DNA from: Paraburkholderia azotifigens
GTDB taxonomy: Bacteria; Pseudomonadota; Gammaproteobacteria; Burkholderiales; Burkholderiaceae
DNA length: 64,000 bases
Reading direction: 5' to 3'
Assembly: GCF_007995085.1 (NCBI RefSeq)
Contig: NZ_VOQS01000002.1
Coordinates: 29,915 to 93,914 of the forward strand
Below the pieces are notes generated by a model. The model ran no database searches, was not told the DNA's origin, and saw nothing but the letters and a program-made list of their open reading frames with translations. Positions 52,620 through 60,631 of this stretch are shown piece after piece; the stretch's first letter is position 1, and every line of letters begins with the position of its first letter. The position numbers and the translations under genes are program-made.

Positions 52620-53285
52620 TCAGGCGCGCCCCTGAACCTCGCCCGTCAGGCGGGCGCCATTGATCATCATGTTCATCATGAAGCTGAGCATGTTGTGGGC
52701 CACGCACTCGTGCAGCCGGAATTCTGCCCGCTCACCACTGGCAAGGTCGACGTCATAGACGAGAAACTCGCCTTTATCGGACAGCGAACTGTGAAGCACG
52801 TCGGTCCGGCGGGTGATCCGCCCTGCCTCGCCGTCTCTGAACTTCGGCTGCATGTTCACGATCGTGTGGTATGGGTGCGATGCCGGCAGGGCCTGCGCTT
52901 CTTCGGGATGGTAGTGCAGGTGATACGTAAAGTTGGTATGACGGCCGTGCCGGTAGTACGACTCCAGCCCTTCGATCAGTCGGTCCGTCTGCGGCTGGTC
53001 GAGATGCACGAGCTGTTCGGGGCCGCCATAGCGCCGGAACTTCACGCAGGTGCCGACGGCCATGGCCTGCATCATCAGGAGCGTCGCAGTGAACGACGCG
53101 ACGTCATCGCGTTGCAGGAACGGGGTCGGCTGGGGTCGCACGGTCGATTTCTCCTGATTGGTGCCCAGTGCCGGCACGCCCGGCCCCGTCTGCCGGGTCC
53201 GTACGTACACGGAGGCAGCAGGGGACCGGACAACCGGTTGCGCGCGGTGCGCACTCGTCCTTGGCGTCGACGAAGCGGCGCCCAC
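52620..53285 (-). CDS. plasmid protein of unknown function
   Basis: Up to 221 residues from GTG 53285. The well-behaved part begins around RPQPTPFLQRDDVASFTATLLMMQAMAVGTCVKFRRYGGPEQLVHLDQPQTDRLIEGLESYYRHGRHTNFTYHLHYHPEEAQALPASHPYHTIVNMQPKFRDGEAGRITRRTDVLHSSLSDKGEFLVYDVDLASGERAEFRLHECVAHNMLSFMMNMMING. The His- and Tyr-rich middle and Met-rich end are unusual, but no domain is recognised. The first 40 residues look random and the real start is probably downstream. It lies between the partition region and the conjugation genes. Confidence 0.5.
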   Translation of the reverse strand: MGAASSTPRTSAHRAQPVVRSPAASVYVRTRQTGPGVPALGTNQEKSTVRPQPTPFLQRDDVASFTATLLMMQAMAVGTCVKFRRYGGPEQLVHLDQPQTDRLIEGLESYYRHGRHTNFTYHLHYHPEEAQALPASHPYHTIVNMQPKFRDGEAGRITRRTDVLHSSLSDKGEFLVYDVDLASGERAEFRLHECVAHNMLSFMMNMMINGARLTGEVQGRA

Positions 53286-53528
53286 GCGGCGAATTAACGG
53301 GTATTACTGTCGCAACGCAACGTCGAAAATTTAATACGTTCTTCGCCTGGTGGCCCCGTACGAGATCGTCGAGTATCGGAATCGCCTGATGGTCAATTCC
53401 GAACAGGCTTGAGTATTTCCGCCTTTTGTCCTACCTTTGCCCTGTCGAAAGACGATCCGCGCTATCCGTGGACCGTCTCTCGACGCTCCCGGATGGCCTC
53501 TTTTTCATAACCTTGAAGGAGGTTCATC

Positions 53529-53978
53529 ATGCTGACCGAAGCTACCCGTACCACCGCTGTGCTGTTTCCCGTGGACGAGGACCACGCCCGCGAGAATGGC
53601 CCGACATTTACCGGGTCGATCAAGCTCGAAGGAGTGTCCGTTCCGTTGTCGGCCTTCCTGAAGGACGCAAAAAACGGAACGGATACGCGGTATCTCGATC
53701 TCTCGATCGGCGCGAAGGGGCAAGTCCATTATTCAGGGCGACTTTTTCGCAACGAGAAGAAGGGCACCAAGTCACCAGATTACACTGGTTACCTGGTTGT
53801 CCTGCCGATGAGCCCCGACGTGAAGAACGAGCACTCGGATAAGGAATGGGAAGCTGCACCGCGTCTGACCGTCTTTGGCCGGCGCACGCGCAATGCAGAT
53901 AATTCAGTCCGCATCGCGCTGGATGTGTTACCGCAGCGCTCGAATGAGACTGTCAGCGACGAGGAAGTCGGGTTCTAG
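53529..53978 (+). CDS. DUF736-like plasmid protein (tentative)
   Basis: A 149-residue protein starting at ATG 53529 after AAGGAGG. The segment TFTGSIKLEGVSVPLSAFLKDAKNGTDTRYLDLSIGAKGQVHYSGRLFRNEKKGTKSPDYTGYLVVLPM is beta-rich and loosely resembles DUF736, a family of short proteins on conjugative elements, but the match is weak. A very strong terminator follows, so it is a separate transcription unit. Confidence 0.55.
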   Translation: MLTEATRTTAVLFPVDEDHARENGPTFTGSIKLEGVSVPLSAFLKDAKNGTDTRYLDLSIGAKGQVHYSGRLFRNEKKGTKSPDYTGYLVVLPMSPDVKNEHSDKEWEAAPRLTVFGRRTRNADNSVRIALDVLPQRSNETVSDEEVGF

Positions 53979-54009
53979 GGAGCAGGCTCTATAGCCGCCG
54001 CAGCAAGGC

Positions 54010-54046
54010 AAAAAAGGGAGAGAAGGTCAACTTCTCTCCCTTTTTT
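54010..54046 (+). terminator. strong bidirectional terminator
   Basis: AAAAAAGGGAGAGAAG, a 5-base loop, and its exact complement ending in six T. The 16-bp perfect stem with A-run and T-run can stop transcription from both sides; the trbM-like gene ends on the other side at 54154. Confidence 0.92.
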
Positions 54047-54153
54047 GTCGGCTTCGATTTACCAGGGATTACTGAGAAATACAAGCTGACAATGCAGTTA
54101 GCTGTCAATGCAGGTAGGTGCAAGGCATGCACATGTGTGTAAACGTACAGTGG

Positions 54154-54456
54154 TCATTCAACCGTGCCGAACTGACTGATGATCTCGTCCACGCTGCTTG
54201 CGTTCTGCTGCGAGCCCGGGCATTGATCAAGAAACTGCCGGCGTGCATCGCTTGTCGGGCCAAGGTCAAGGTGACCGTGATGGTAGCGCTTGATCGAAAA
54301 GAAATCCTTGATAGCCTGGTTGCAGTCATCGCCGCCTGACTGGCCCTGGACTTTGCCGGCCATGCAGATGAGGCTTTCACAGGACGATGCCGATGCAACG
54401 GTCGTGGCGGACAGACCAAGCAGAAGCGCGAGAACGGATGAGAGGGCTTTCTTCAT
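54154..54456 (-). CDS. trbM: TrbM-like conjugation protein
   Basis: A 100-residue secreted protein: signal peptide MKKALSSVLALLLGLSATTVASA, then SCESLICMAGKVQGQSGGDDCNQAIKDFFSIKRYHHGHLDLGPTSDARRQFLDQC. The cysteine pattern with ESLICMAG and the C-x-x-A-I-x-x-F-F-S-I motif is typical of the TrbM/KikA/MpfK family, small periplasmic proteins of conjugative plasmids. It is transcribed with two upstream minus-strand genes, away from the virB operon. Confidence 0.78.
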   Translation of the reverse strand: MKKALSSVLALLLGLSATTVASASSCESLICMAGKVQGQSGGDDCNQAIKDFFSIKRYHHGHLDLGPTSDARRQFLDQCPGSQQNASSVDEIISQFGTVE

Positions 54457-54462
54457 GGTGCG

Positions 54463-54828
54463 CTATCTCCACAGAGGGGGATGGTCAGACGCAAGGCGTT
54501 CGAGCCGATACAGTGCTTCACGCAGGCCTAACAGTGCAATCGCCGCGCACGTCGCGATGACCGCATTCCGGGGGTGGGGCCAGTGATGGAAGTACTCGAC
54601 GCCGAGCGCGACGAGTGCAACCAGGACAGCACACGTCAATGCGAAACGAATATAGCGGCCGAAAAAACGAAGACCTCCCGCGATAAACAACCACGCGGTA
54701 TCAAGCAACAGGCGACCAATTAAACGGACCGCGCCGGTGCAAACCGGGGCGACGCGTTCGCGCACCACTGCGAATCGTCGCATGCGGCGTACACGCTTAC
54801 CCGTTTCAATTGGAATGACCTGTCCCAT
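54463..54828 (-). CDS. small membrane protein
   Basis: A 121-residue protein with a basic N-terminus (GKRVRRMRRFAVVRERV) and three hydrophobic segments (IGRLLLDTAWLFIAGGLRFFG, FALTCAVLVALVALGVEYF, AVIATCAAIALLGLREALY). It ends 6 bases before the TrbM-like gene and begins 4 bases after the H-NS-like gene, so all three form an operon. Its topology resembles KleE-like plasmid proteins, but the match is only general. Confidence 0.6.
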   Translation of the reverse strand: MGQVIPIETGKRVRRMRRFAVVRERVAPVCTGAVRLIGRLLLDTAWLFIAGGLRFFGRYIRFALTCAVLVALVALGVEYFHHWPHPRNAVIATCAAIALLGLREALYRLERLASDHPPLWR

Positions 54829-54832
54829 GTCC

Positions 54833-55207
54833 TCAGATCCTTTCGTTTTTCACTTCAAATTCCTCCAGCGACCGGCCGGCGTCCAGATACGCCATGAGCC
54901 AGCTTGGCCGCCGACCAAAACCGGACCACGTATTGCGCGGGTTCGCTGGATCACGATAGGTCGGTCTCGTGATCGGTGTCGCGTTCGGGATGGCGAATTC
55001 TTCGAGCTTCCGGTCACGGTCGAGATACGCGACGAGCCACGCAGGGCGTTGGCCCCAACCCGACCAGGTGTTAAGGGGGTTCGCTGGATCGCGATAACGC
55101 GCTTCGCCTCCTGGGGCCGTCTTCGATGGAAAAGGTACGAACTCGATCACGGTTCCATCCTGCCTGTTGACAAGACGCCGGTTTGCATTTTTGTCCTTGC
55201 CTGTCAC
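54833..55207 (-). CDS. tandem H-NS-type DNA-binding protein
   Basis: A 124-residue protein made of two copies of the H-NS C-terminal domain: ARYRDPANPLNTWSGWGQRPAWLVAYLDRDRKLEEFAI (about residues 36-73) and PTYRDPANPRNTWSGFGRRPSWLMAYLDAGRSLEEFEV. Each has the Y-x-D-P...TWSGxGxRPxWL signature and the aromatic/Arg loop that enters the AT-rich minor groove. The usual N-terminal oligomerisation domain is missing and the start is short and basic. It should bind curved or AT-rich DNA in pairs. It is transcribed divergently from virB1 across a 50-bp promoter region, so it may control the conjugation genes. Confidence 0.85.
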   Translation of the reverse strand: MTGKDKNANRRLVNRQDGTVIEFVPFPSKTAPGGEARYRDPANPLNTWSGWGQRPAWLVAYLDRDRKLEEFAIPNATPITRPTYRDPANPRNTWSGFGRRPSWLMAYLDAGRSLEEFEVKNERI

Positions 55208-55257
55208 TGATCACGATCCCATAATATACTCTGTCCGTTTTATGCGTAAGAGGATGT
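55208..55257. promoter_or_regulatory. divergent promoter region between H-NS-like gene and virB operon
   Basis: 50 bp containing ATAATATACTCTG (TATACT at 55225-55230), a good -10 box for the plus strand, and TTTTATGCG. The H-NS-type protein encoded on the other side is a natural candidate to bind this AT-rich spot. AGGAT precedes the GTG start of virB1. Confidence 0.45.
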
Positions 55258-56040
55258 GTGAATAAGTACGCCGCACTCACTCTCGTGCCAATCTTGACGC
55301 TTCCCCTTGCGGGGAGGGCGCAGCCAACCTTGTCTCCGCAGATATTGACGTTGGCCCGCACGTGCGCGCCGGACGTGCACCCCCTTACGGTCGCGTACCT
55401 CGTCAGCGCCGAGTCGCATAACAACCCGTTCGCTATCAACGTAAATGGCGGGCACAGCCTGGAACGTCAGCCCACCACCGAGCAGGAGGCCCGCGATGCG
55501 ATCGCCAGGCTCGATGCGCGCGGTTGGAATTATGACGTTGGCTATGCACAGATCAACTCGGCCAATTTTCGCAGGCTTGGTGTCACCGGTGCACAAGTGC
55601 TTGACGCCTGCACGAATCTGCGTGCGGGCGCACAGGTTCTCGGCGACTGCTACTCGCGCGCTGTCCAGCAGGTAGGGGCGGGGCAGGCGGCCTTGCAGCG
55701 GGCGCTGTCCTGCTACAACACAGGCAACCAGCAGAAGGGCTTTGCAAACGGCTACGTGAAGCGTGTCGTCGCACAGGTCAAGCTGAAAATCCCGGCCTTG
55801 CTCGATGGTCCAATCGACCCGAACGTCTCGAGCAATTCGAGCGCAAGCAACGCCGCCGCCGCCGCCGGACATGTGCCATCCGCGGCGCAACTCTCCCAGC
55901 AGCAGAACCCGCCCCCGTCCAACGTGCGTACGCAGCTCGGCGAGTCCGGTGCGGCAGGTCAGATCGAAGCGGGCGCATTCGCCCACCCCGAAATTGGCGC
56001 GTACCTACGCCGGACCTCAACGAAGGAAAGAGACCAATGA
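55258..56040 (+). CDS. virB1: VirB1-like lytic transglycosylase
   Basis: A 260-residue periplasmic enzyme that opens peptidoglycan for the secretion channel. It starts at GTG 55258 with a signal peptide (ALTLVPILTLPLAGRAQ). The lysozyme-like domain has the catalytic Glu in VSAESHNNPFAINVNG, the DVGYAQINSANF motif and LRAGAQVLGDCYSRAVQQ, YNTGNQQKGFANGYVKRV. The C-terminal tail is Ala/Ser/Pro-rich. Its stop overlaps the next ATG by four bases. Confidence 0.9.
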   Translation: MNKYAALTLVPILTLPLAGRAQPTLSPQILTLARTCAPDVHPLTVAYLVSAESHNNPFAINVNGGHSLERQPTTEQEARDAIARLDARGWNYDVGYAQINSANFRRLGVTGAQVLDACTNLRAGAQVLGDCYSRAVQQVGAGQAALQRALSCYNTGNQQKGFANGYVKRVVAQVKLKIPALLDGPIDPNVSSNSSASNAAAAAGHVPSAAQLSQQQNPPPSNVRTQLGESGAAGQIEAGAFAHPEIGAYLRRTSTKERDQ

Positions 56041-56342
56041 AACAGAAAGTCGTTTATCTCGCGATGCAAAGCCAGCTCGAAAGCATCCTGCGTGACTGGC
56101 GGGTTGTGTGTGTCGCGATCCACCGGATCGAAAAACGCGAGTGGATACCGCTTCTCGACATCGAGAACGACGCCGGCCAGGCGTACACGTGCGCGATCCG
56201 GGTGAAGAAGGACATCGAGCCCAGGACATGGTCCGACCTGCGCGCCCTGGTCGACTGGATCGACACAAAGGTAGGCGTCAAGGAGTGCCGGTTGTCCTTG
56301 TCCGATTTCGAATGGGAATCCGAGACCTTAGCCGTGGAGTGA
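56037..56342 (+). CDS. small virB-operon protein of unknown function
   Basis: A 101-residue protein (MKQKVVYLAMQSQLESILRDWRVVCVAIHRIEKREWIPLLDIENDAGQAYTCAIRVKKDIEPRTWSDLRALVDWIDTKVGVKECRLSLSDFEWESETLAVE). It overlaps virB1 by ATGA and precedes virB2 by 7 bp, so it is co-translated. It is soluble, alpha/beta in composition, with no known family. Small plasmid-specific genes at this place in virB operons are common. Confidence 0.65.
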   Translation: MKQKVVYLAMQSQLESILRDWRVVCVAIHRIEKREWIPLLDIENDAGQAYTCAIRVKKDIEPRTWSDLRALVDWIDTKVGVKECRLSLSDFEWESETLAVE

Positions 56343-56349
56343 ACCAGAG

Positions 56350-56628
56350 ATGAAAAAGCACATGCAAGTTGCACAACTCGCCGCTGGCACCCTTGCATTG
56401 GTCGCAGCGAGTCAGGCCTTGGCTGTTGACACCGGAGCGTCGTCACTGAACTCGATGCACTCATGGGTGATGCTCTGGATTCCCGCCGCGTGCATTCTGG
56501 GCATCGTCGCGATCGGCGCCGGCATCTTCTTCCACCTGATCAAGTTCCATCAGATAGTCAACCCGGTTCTGGGCCTGATCATCATCGGCTCCGCATCGGC
56601 GATCGTGGGTTTCTTCGGCCTCGTCTGA
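56350..56628 (+). CDS. virB2: VirB2-like conjugative pilin (TrbC family)
   Basis: A 92-residue prepilin: signal peptide (MKKHMQVAQLAAGTLALVAASQALA), then a short periplasmic loop and two membrane helices (MLWIPAACILGIVAIGAGIFFHL, ILGLIIIGSASAIVGFFGLV). This is the TrbC/VirB2 pattern. It is the major pilus subunit. The stop overlaps the virB3 ATG (TGATG). Confidence 0.85.
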   Translation: MKKHMQVAQLAAGTLALVAASQALAVDTGASSLNSMHSWVMLWIPAACILGIVAIGAGIFFHLIKFHQIVNPVLGLIIIGSASAIVGFFGLV

Positions 56629-56960
56629 TGGCCAGGAAATTTCCACTCTTCAAGGGGGCGACGCGCGTCGCGACATGGCTGCTGATCCCTCGCAACGTGT
56701 TCGTCCTGACCTTCATGTTTTCGGCGTCCCTGTTCATGGTGATCCACCTCTGGGCGCTGCTCGTGTTCAGCGGCATGTGGCTCATCGAATGGAGCATCAC
56801 GAAATACGACGACCGCATGTTCCGCATCATCGGTCTGTGGCTGAAAACGAAGGTCCGCAACATGTACGAATCCGCCTTCACGCGGCTGTGGGGCGGGTCC
56901 AGTTATTCGCCGGTCGATTACGCCGCACCGTCGATTAACGACATTCGAGGCGAGGAATAG
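56628..56960 (+). CDS. virB3: VirB3-like inner-membrane protein
   Basis: A 110-residue protein with two adjacent membrane helices (FVLTFMFSASLFMVIHLWALLVFSGMWLIEW) and a basic start (MARKFPLFKGATRVATWLLIPRN), typical of VirB3. It starts at ATG 56628, overlapping virB2, and ends one base before virB4, with which it interacts in assembled systems. A longer upstream frame was not used. Confidence 0.85.
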   Translation: MARKFPLFKGATRVATWLLIPRNVFVLTFMFSASLFMVIHLWALLVFSGMWLIEWSITKYDDRMFRIIGLWLKTKVRNMYESAFTRLWGGSSYSPVDYAAPSINDIRGEE

Positions 56961-56961
56961 C

Positions 56962-59628
56962 ATGGCCGTCGCTATCCGGAATATCAGCAAGACCAAGACT
57001 TTCGCGAAGGAGCCTTCCTTCGTGAAGAACATACCCTATTCGCAGCACCTCACCGACACCATCATCAGCACGATTAGCGCCGAATATCTGATCGTCTTCC
57101 GCGTCCCGGGTCGTACGCACCAGAGCGCCCATGATGAAACGCTCAGGTCATGGGTGCTGGACCTGAACCACGTGGCGAAGCAGATCGGTAACGAACACGT
57201 GAAGTTCTGGACGCATCTGCATCATCACGAAACCGACAGCTATCCGGCCGGGAACTTCAGGACGCGCTTTGCACGCGAACTGGACGCGAAACTTCAGAAG
57301 CGCTTCGAACAGACGCCGCTGATGACGAATGACCTGTATCTGACGGTCGTCTACAACCCGGTCGGTGACCTGACACAAAAATTCCTCGCCCGCTTCGACC
57401 GGCCCTCGCGCGAGCAGCTGCACGAGCGGCAAAAGCAGGCAATCGCGGCGCTCGAAGATATCACCACGCAGCTTGCCGGCGCGATGCGTTCGTATGGCAT
57501 TGAACCGCTCGGCCTCTACTACCGCGACAAGGAAGGCATTCTCATCGAAGAACAGGACGACGCCACCGATGCGGCCGATGAGCTGGACGACGATATCGAA
57601 GGCGACCTTCTCGCAAACCTGCCAGCCGCCGATGACGGCGCGACACCTCACCCGGCACCACCGGCGCAGCGCCATGTGTTCTCTCGCGCGCTGGAATGGC
57701 TTGGGTTCCTCGCGAACGGCGAATGGTCGCCGGTGCCGGTGTGCCGGGGCCGCATCCGGGATTACCTGATGACGAACCGCCCCGTCAGTTCGCTGTTTGG
57801 CGACGTGATCCAGATCCGTACCATCGACCGCAATCTGTTCACAGCCGCCGTCGAAATCCGCGAGTACGAGGAAGAGACCGAGCCGGGCCAGCTTAACCTG
57901 CTGATGGAAGCCCCGTTCGAATTCGTTCTCACACAGGTGTTTTTCTGCATGTCAAAAGCGGCCGGCCGCATCTTTCTGCGCAACCAGCAACTGTCTCTGA
58001 TCGAAACGGGCGATCCGAGCCATTCGCAGATCAGCCAGATTACGGATGCGCGCGATGACCTCGTTTCCGGGCGGTTCGTGATGGGCTTTCACTATGGAAT
58101 CCTGCACGTGGTCGGGGAGACGGCCGAAAAGGCACAGACACTCGCACGCCAGGCCAAGGTCATGCTGAGCCAGTGCGGTGTCGTAGCGGGCGCGGTTGGC
58201 ATGGCATCGGAAGCCGCGTATTACACCCGCCTGCCTGGCAATTCGGCGTTCGTGCCGCGCCCGGTACCCGTCAATAGCTGGAATTTTTTCTGCTTCTCGT
58301 CGTTTCACAACTTCCTTTCCGGCAAGGCCACGGACAACCCCTGGGGCAGGGCGATTGCACTGTTTCGCGCTGTCACTGGCACACCTGTTTTTTTCAGTTT
58401 CCACTCGACGCCCAGGAAGGAGCGTTCGTTCGGCAAGCGGCCGCCTGCCGTGACGGGTATCTTCGGGCGCATCGGTTCGGGCAAGACGACGCTCCTGAAT
58501 GTTCTGTTAACGCTGGCGACAGAGCTTTCGCTTGGTCCCCGCATGGCGATCTATGACCGCGACCGTGGCATGTATCCGCTCGTCAAGGCACTCAGGGGGC
58601 GTTACACCGTGCTTAGGGACGGCGTGCCGACCGGATGGCAACCTCTCCAGCTCGACCCCACGCGCATCTACATCGCGTTCGTGAAGCGCCTGTTGCGTGT
58701 GCTTGCCGAAACCACCCTGAACGGCGAGCCACTTGAGCAGCACGAGGTAGACGACCTGTCGGCGGCCATCGATGCCGTCATGGGGGCGCCTGTCGATGAT
58801 CCGGAGGCTCACCCGGGTGAACAGACGCTGATTCCGCTTGCCGACCGGTCCATCACCGCCGTGGTGGAGCACTTGCCCGATCCCTATCGCGGCCCAGGTG
58901 AACGGATGACACTGGCGGCCATGCTCAGGCCGTGGACACGCAACGGCGATTACGGCTGGCTGTTCGACAACGACGCGGACACGCTGGACTTCAGCACGCG
59001 CGATATCAACGCGTTCGACCTGACGGAATTCCTCGTCGGTAAGGACGAAGTAGCGCCAATCACCCGCACGCCGATGCTGATGTATCTGAACTTCCGCGTG
59101 CGATCGACCATCGACGGCAAGCGTCGATTCATCCAGGTCTTCGATGAGTTTGCACAGTATCTGGATGACCCGATCATGGTTCGCGAGATCAAGCGGGGCA
59201 TCAAGAACGACCGGAAGAAAGACTGTATCTACGTGTTCTCGACGCAGGAACCGAATGACGCCATTTCGAGCAGCATCGGCAAGACCGTGATCCAGCAGAT
59301 GGTGACGTTGATGCTGCTTGAAAACCGTGACGCGGACCCGGAGGATTACATCGGCTCCGCGGGCCTGAAGCTCGCGCCAGCTGAATACGATGCGGTCAAG
59401 TCCATTCCGGAGCACAGCCGGCAATTCCTTATCAAGCAGAGCGGTCAGGCAGGGCTCGCCGTGATGAAGCTCGATGGCATGGATGAAGAACTCAGCATCC
59501 TGTCCGGCACGCCGGACAACGCGGATCGGCTTGAAAGGCTCATTCGCGAGCTTGGCACCGACGATCCGGACGTGTGGCTGCCTCGTTACTACGCCGCTGT
59601 CGTTGGTAAGAAGCCGGGCCGTTACTAG
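56962..59628 (+). CDS. virB4: VirB4 secretion ATPase
   Basis: An 888-residue ATPase essential for type IV secretion. The N-terminal half is the VirB4 CagE domain (NISKTKTFAKEPSFVKNIPYSQHLTDTIIS, HVVGETAEKAQTLARQAKVMLSQCGVV). Walker [15 protein letters not shown] is near residue 502, the Walker B region IQVFDEFAQYLDD near 715, and VFSTQEPNDAISSSIGKTVIQQ near 760. The sequence is full length and intact, unlike several downstream genes. It follows virB3 by one base. Confidence 0.93.
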   Translation: MAVAIRNISKTKTFAKEPSFVKNIPYSQHLTDTIISTISAEYLIVFRVPGRTHQSAHDETLRSWVLDLNHVAKQIGNEHVKFWTHLHHHETDSYPAGNFRTRFARELDAKLQKRFEQTPLMTNDLYLTVVYNPVGDLTQKFLARFDRPSREQLHERQKQAIAALEDITTQLAGAMRSYGIEPLGLYYRDKEGILIEEQDDATDAADELDDDIEGDLLANLPAADDGATPHPAPPAQRHVFSRALEWLGFLANGEWSPVPVCRGRIRDYLMTNRPVSSLFGDVIQIRTIDRNLFTAAVEIREYEEETEPGQLNLLMEAPFEFVLTQVFFCMSKAAGRIFLRNQQLSLIETGDPSHSQISQITDARDDLVSGRFVMGFHYGILHVVGETAEKAQTLARQAKVMLSQCGVVAGAVGMASEAAYYTRLPGNSAFVPRPVPVNSWNFFCFSSFHNFLSGKATDNPWGRAIALFRAVTGTPVFFSFHSTPRKERSFGKRPPAVTGIFGRIGSGKTTLLNVLLTLATELSLGPRMAIYDRDRGMYPLVKALRGRYTVLRDGVPTGWQPLQLDPTRIYIAFVKRLLRVLAETTLNGEPLEQHEVDDLSAAIDAVMGAPVDDPEAHPGEQTLIPLADRSITAVVEHLPDPYRGPGERMTLAAMLRPWTRNGDYGWLFDNDADTLDFSTRDINAFDLTEFLVGKDEVAPITRTPMLMYLNFRVRSTIDGKRRFIQVFDEFAQYLDDPIMVREIKRGIKNDRKKDCIYVFSTQEPNDAISSSIGKTVIQQMVTLMLLENRDADPEDYIGSAGLKLAPAEYDAVKSIPEHSRQFLIKQSGQAGLAVMKLDGMDEELSILSGTPDNADRLERLIRELGTDDPDVWLPRYYAAVVGKKPGRY

Positions 59629-59638
59629 GAGAGACGTC

Positions 59639-60346
59639 GTGAACCTCTTGAAACACACCGCAATTGCGCTCGCGCTGGCTGCCTCGTGCACCGGCGCACA
59701 CGCGCAGATCATCACCGCCTGTCCGACCTGCGACCTCACCGTTGTGACTCAGGCGATGCAGCAGATCGCGCAATTAAAGGCACAGCTCGATCAGGCGCGA
59801 CAGCAGTACGAAGCGATTACCGGGTCGGTCGGAGGCTACAGCAGCATGTTGCCAATGAGTATTTCGAGCCTTCGCGGGAACCTGCCGCAGAACTGGAGTC
59901 AGGTCTATTCCGACGCGATGAACAGTACCTCCAGCGTCTCCGGTTCCGCCTCGTCCATCCTCTCTCAGTTCGACAATCAGATCCGCGGCATGGGTCGCGG
60001 CGATGCGCTCAAATTCATCGACCAGCAGCTCCATGCAAAGGGGGCCTATGACCGGGCGATGACCGAACAGGCCTATGACAACCAGATGCGCGAACTGAAC
60101 GACATGCAAACGCTCACGCAGCAGATCGGACAGGCCACGACGCAAAAGCAGATCGAGGACTTGCAGGCACGCATCCAGACCGCACAGGGCGCAATCCACG
60201 GCGAGCAAGCCAAGCTTCAGCTGATGGCGATGGGGCAGCAGGCGCAAGAGCAACTGTTGCGTCAGCAACAGGCAATCGCCCAGAAACGATACCTGCTCGG
60301 CGACGACAGCGAAACCAACACCGCACCGGATCTCACCGGCAATTAA
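59639..60346 (+). CDS. virB5: VirB5-like pilus-tip protein
   Basis: A 235-residue secreted protein starting at GTG 59639 after AGGAGA. It has a signal peptide (LLKHTAIALALAASCTGAHAQ), then a long helical Gln/Ala-rich protein (MQQIAQLKAQLDQARQQYEAITGSVGGYSSMLP ... LTQQIGQATTQKQIEDLQARIQTAQGAIHGEQAKLQLMAMGQQ), the helical bundle of VirB5/TraC minor pilins. The in-frame codon at 59474 lies inside virB4 and was rejected. Confidence 0.85.
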   Translation: MNLLKHTAIALALAASCTGAHAQIITACPTCDLTVVTQAMQQIAQLKAQLDQARQQYEAITGSVGGYSSMLPMSISSLRGNLPQNWSQVYSDAMNSTSSVSGSASSILSQFDNQIRGMGRGDALKFIDQQLHAKGAYDRAMTEQAYDNQMRELNDMQTLTQQIGQATTQKQIEDLQARIQTAQGAIHGEQAKLQLMAMGQQAQEQLLRQQQAIAQKRYLLGDDSETNTAPDLTGN

Positions 60347-60357
60347 GGATAACCACC

Positions 60358-60621
60358 ATGAAGAAGTGTTTGCTCATTCTCGTAGCTCTCGTTCTCGTCG
60401 CTTGCAACAACAAGGAGGAAAGCCACACGCGGAGTTGGTATCGAGACCACGACGCGGAACGGAAAACGATGGTAGCTCAATGCAAGGACGACGCCGCGAA
60501 AGCGGTGACTCCCGAGTGCATGAACGCATCCAATGCCGAGTCCGATATCTATATCAACGGCAAAGACTATTACAAGAAGGGCGGCGACGCGAACAATGTG
60601 CCCAACTTGACCAACAAGTAG
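60358..60621 (+). CDS. EexN-like exclusion lipoprotein
   Basis: An 87-residue lipoprotein with lipobox LVAC (MKKCLLILVALVLVACNN), followed by a charged mature part with two cysteines (VAQCKDDAAKAVTPECMNASNAESDIYINGKDYYKKGG). Size and position between virB5 and virB6 match entry-exclusion lipoproteins of the EexN/VirB7-like type, which stop cells receiving a second copy of the same plasmid. Confidence 0.7.
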   Translation: MKKCLLILVALVLVACNNKEESHTRSWYRDHDAERKTMVAQCKDDAAKAVTPECMNASNAESDIYINGKDYYKKGGDANNVPNLTNK

Positions 60622-60631
60622 AGGAAACGCG

